This document shows positions 63,874-64,000 of a stretch of 64,000 bases of DNA, piece by piece. A program made the translations under genes and the position numbers. How positions within the stretch are numbered: position 1 is the stretch's first letter; each line of letters starts with the position of its first letter. The notes below the pieces were generated by a model, which saw only the letters and a list, made by a program, of their open reading frames with translations, was not told where the DNA came from and ran no database searches. This stretch comes from Duganella qianjiadongensis (GTDB lineage: Bacteria; Pseudomonadota; Gammaproteobacteria; Burkholderiales; Burkholderiaceae_D), in NCBI RefSeq assembly GCF_009857915.1, contig NZ_WWCM01000007.1:204912-268911 (forward strand). Reading direction: 5' to 3'.

Positions 63874-64000
63874 GAGCCTGTCAGAATTTTTGTGTGAATC
63901 CGGGGTCATGAAATAATACCGAAAGGGATTTTCCATGACCGACGTAATGACCACTAAGAAGCCAAAAACCAAGAAGCAGTACCCGTTTCCCGTTGAACTG
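63874..64000 (+). mobile_element. Left end of an IS256-like insertion sequence (continues outside)
   Basis: GCCTGTCAGAATTTTTGTGT at about 63876 looks like an IS terminal inverted repeat and is followed within 60 bp by a transposase start. The exact end and target duplication cannot be fixed because the other end is outside the window. Confidence 0.6.
63935..64000 (+). CDS. IS256-family transposase, N-terminal 22 residues (partial)
   Basis: ATG 63935 is preceded by GAAAGGGA. The 22 codons give a Lys-rich start and YPFPVEL, like the FPxEL start common in IS256-family transposases. Only the beginning is visible, so the family is tentative. Confidence 0.5.
   Translation, partial: MTDVMTTKKPKTKKQYPFPVEL

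Overview
The window looks like a chromosomal segment of a betaproteobacterium, probably Burkholderiales and possibly near Oxalobacteraceae. This is inferred from the high-GC exbB-exbD-lpxK-Trm112-kdsB-adk gene order and the protein sequences; no search could be run. A lower-GC element of about 25.6 kb interrupts it.

Layout. (1) 1-7.7 kb: ExbB/ExbD, lipid A and KDO genes, adenylate kinase, a membrane H+-pyrophosphatase, a small exported protein and an SDR dehydrogenase. (2) 7.8-16.7 kb: gamma-glutamyltransferase, a patatin-like lipase, a 1650-residue hybrid sensor kinase and a response regulator. (3) 16.8-23.9 kb: a compact catabolic operon that fits aerobic CoA-dependent 2-aminobenzoate degradation (CoA ligase, fused monooxygenase/reductase, MarR regulator, enoyl-CoA hydratase, acyl-CoA dehydrogenase, RidA deaminase). 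(4) 24-26.5 kb and 52.4-63.9 kb: an envelope or exopolysaccharide locus (methyltransferase, two paralogous propeller-type sugar-transfer proteins, two GT4 glycosyltransferases, a flippase, a heparinase-like lyase, acyltransferases). An IS256-like element truncates the last acyltransferase.

(5) 26.70-52.30 kb: an integrative mobilizable element inserted in the anticodon loop of a host tRNA-Arg(CCU) gene. The two tRNA halves lie at the two ends (3' half at 26666-26710, 5' half at 52288-52328, both minus strand), and an 11-bp core is duplicated at the junctions. The element carries its own intact tRNA-Arg(CCU) with a promoter at 52022-52096, apparently replacing the broken host gene. It encodes a tyrosine integrase, a possible excisionase, MobA/MobC mobilization proteins, a replicase with a probable antisense RNA, an H-NS protein, two XRE regulators, an orphan DNA methyltransferase, a PrrC/RloC-like ATPase with an anticodon-nuclease-type C-terminus, and a three-gene methyltransferase/helicase/GIY-YIG operon that looks like a restriction system. 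No type IV secretion genes are seen, so transfer would need a helper.

The most unusual part is between mobC and mobA: seven tandem paralogous genes of 23-residue HREDGPA repeats, each coupled to the next by a 4-base start/stop overlap. Their conserved C-terminal tail also encodes the ribosome-binding site of the next gene. Three more paralogs are scattered in the element. A palindromic operator recurs upstream of the ATPase gene, an unknown gene next to it and one XRE regulator, which suggests a small autoregulated defence regulon.
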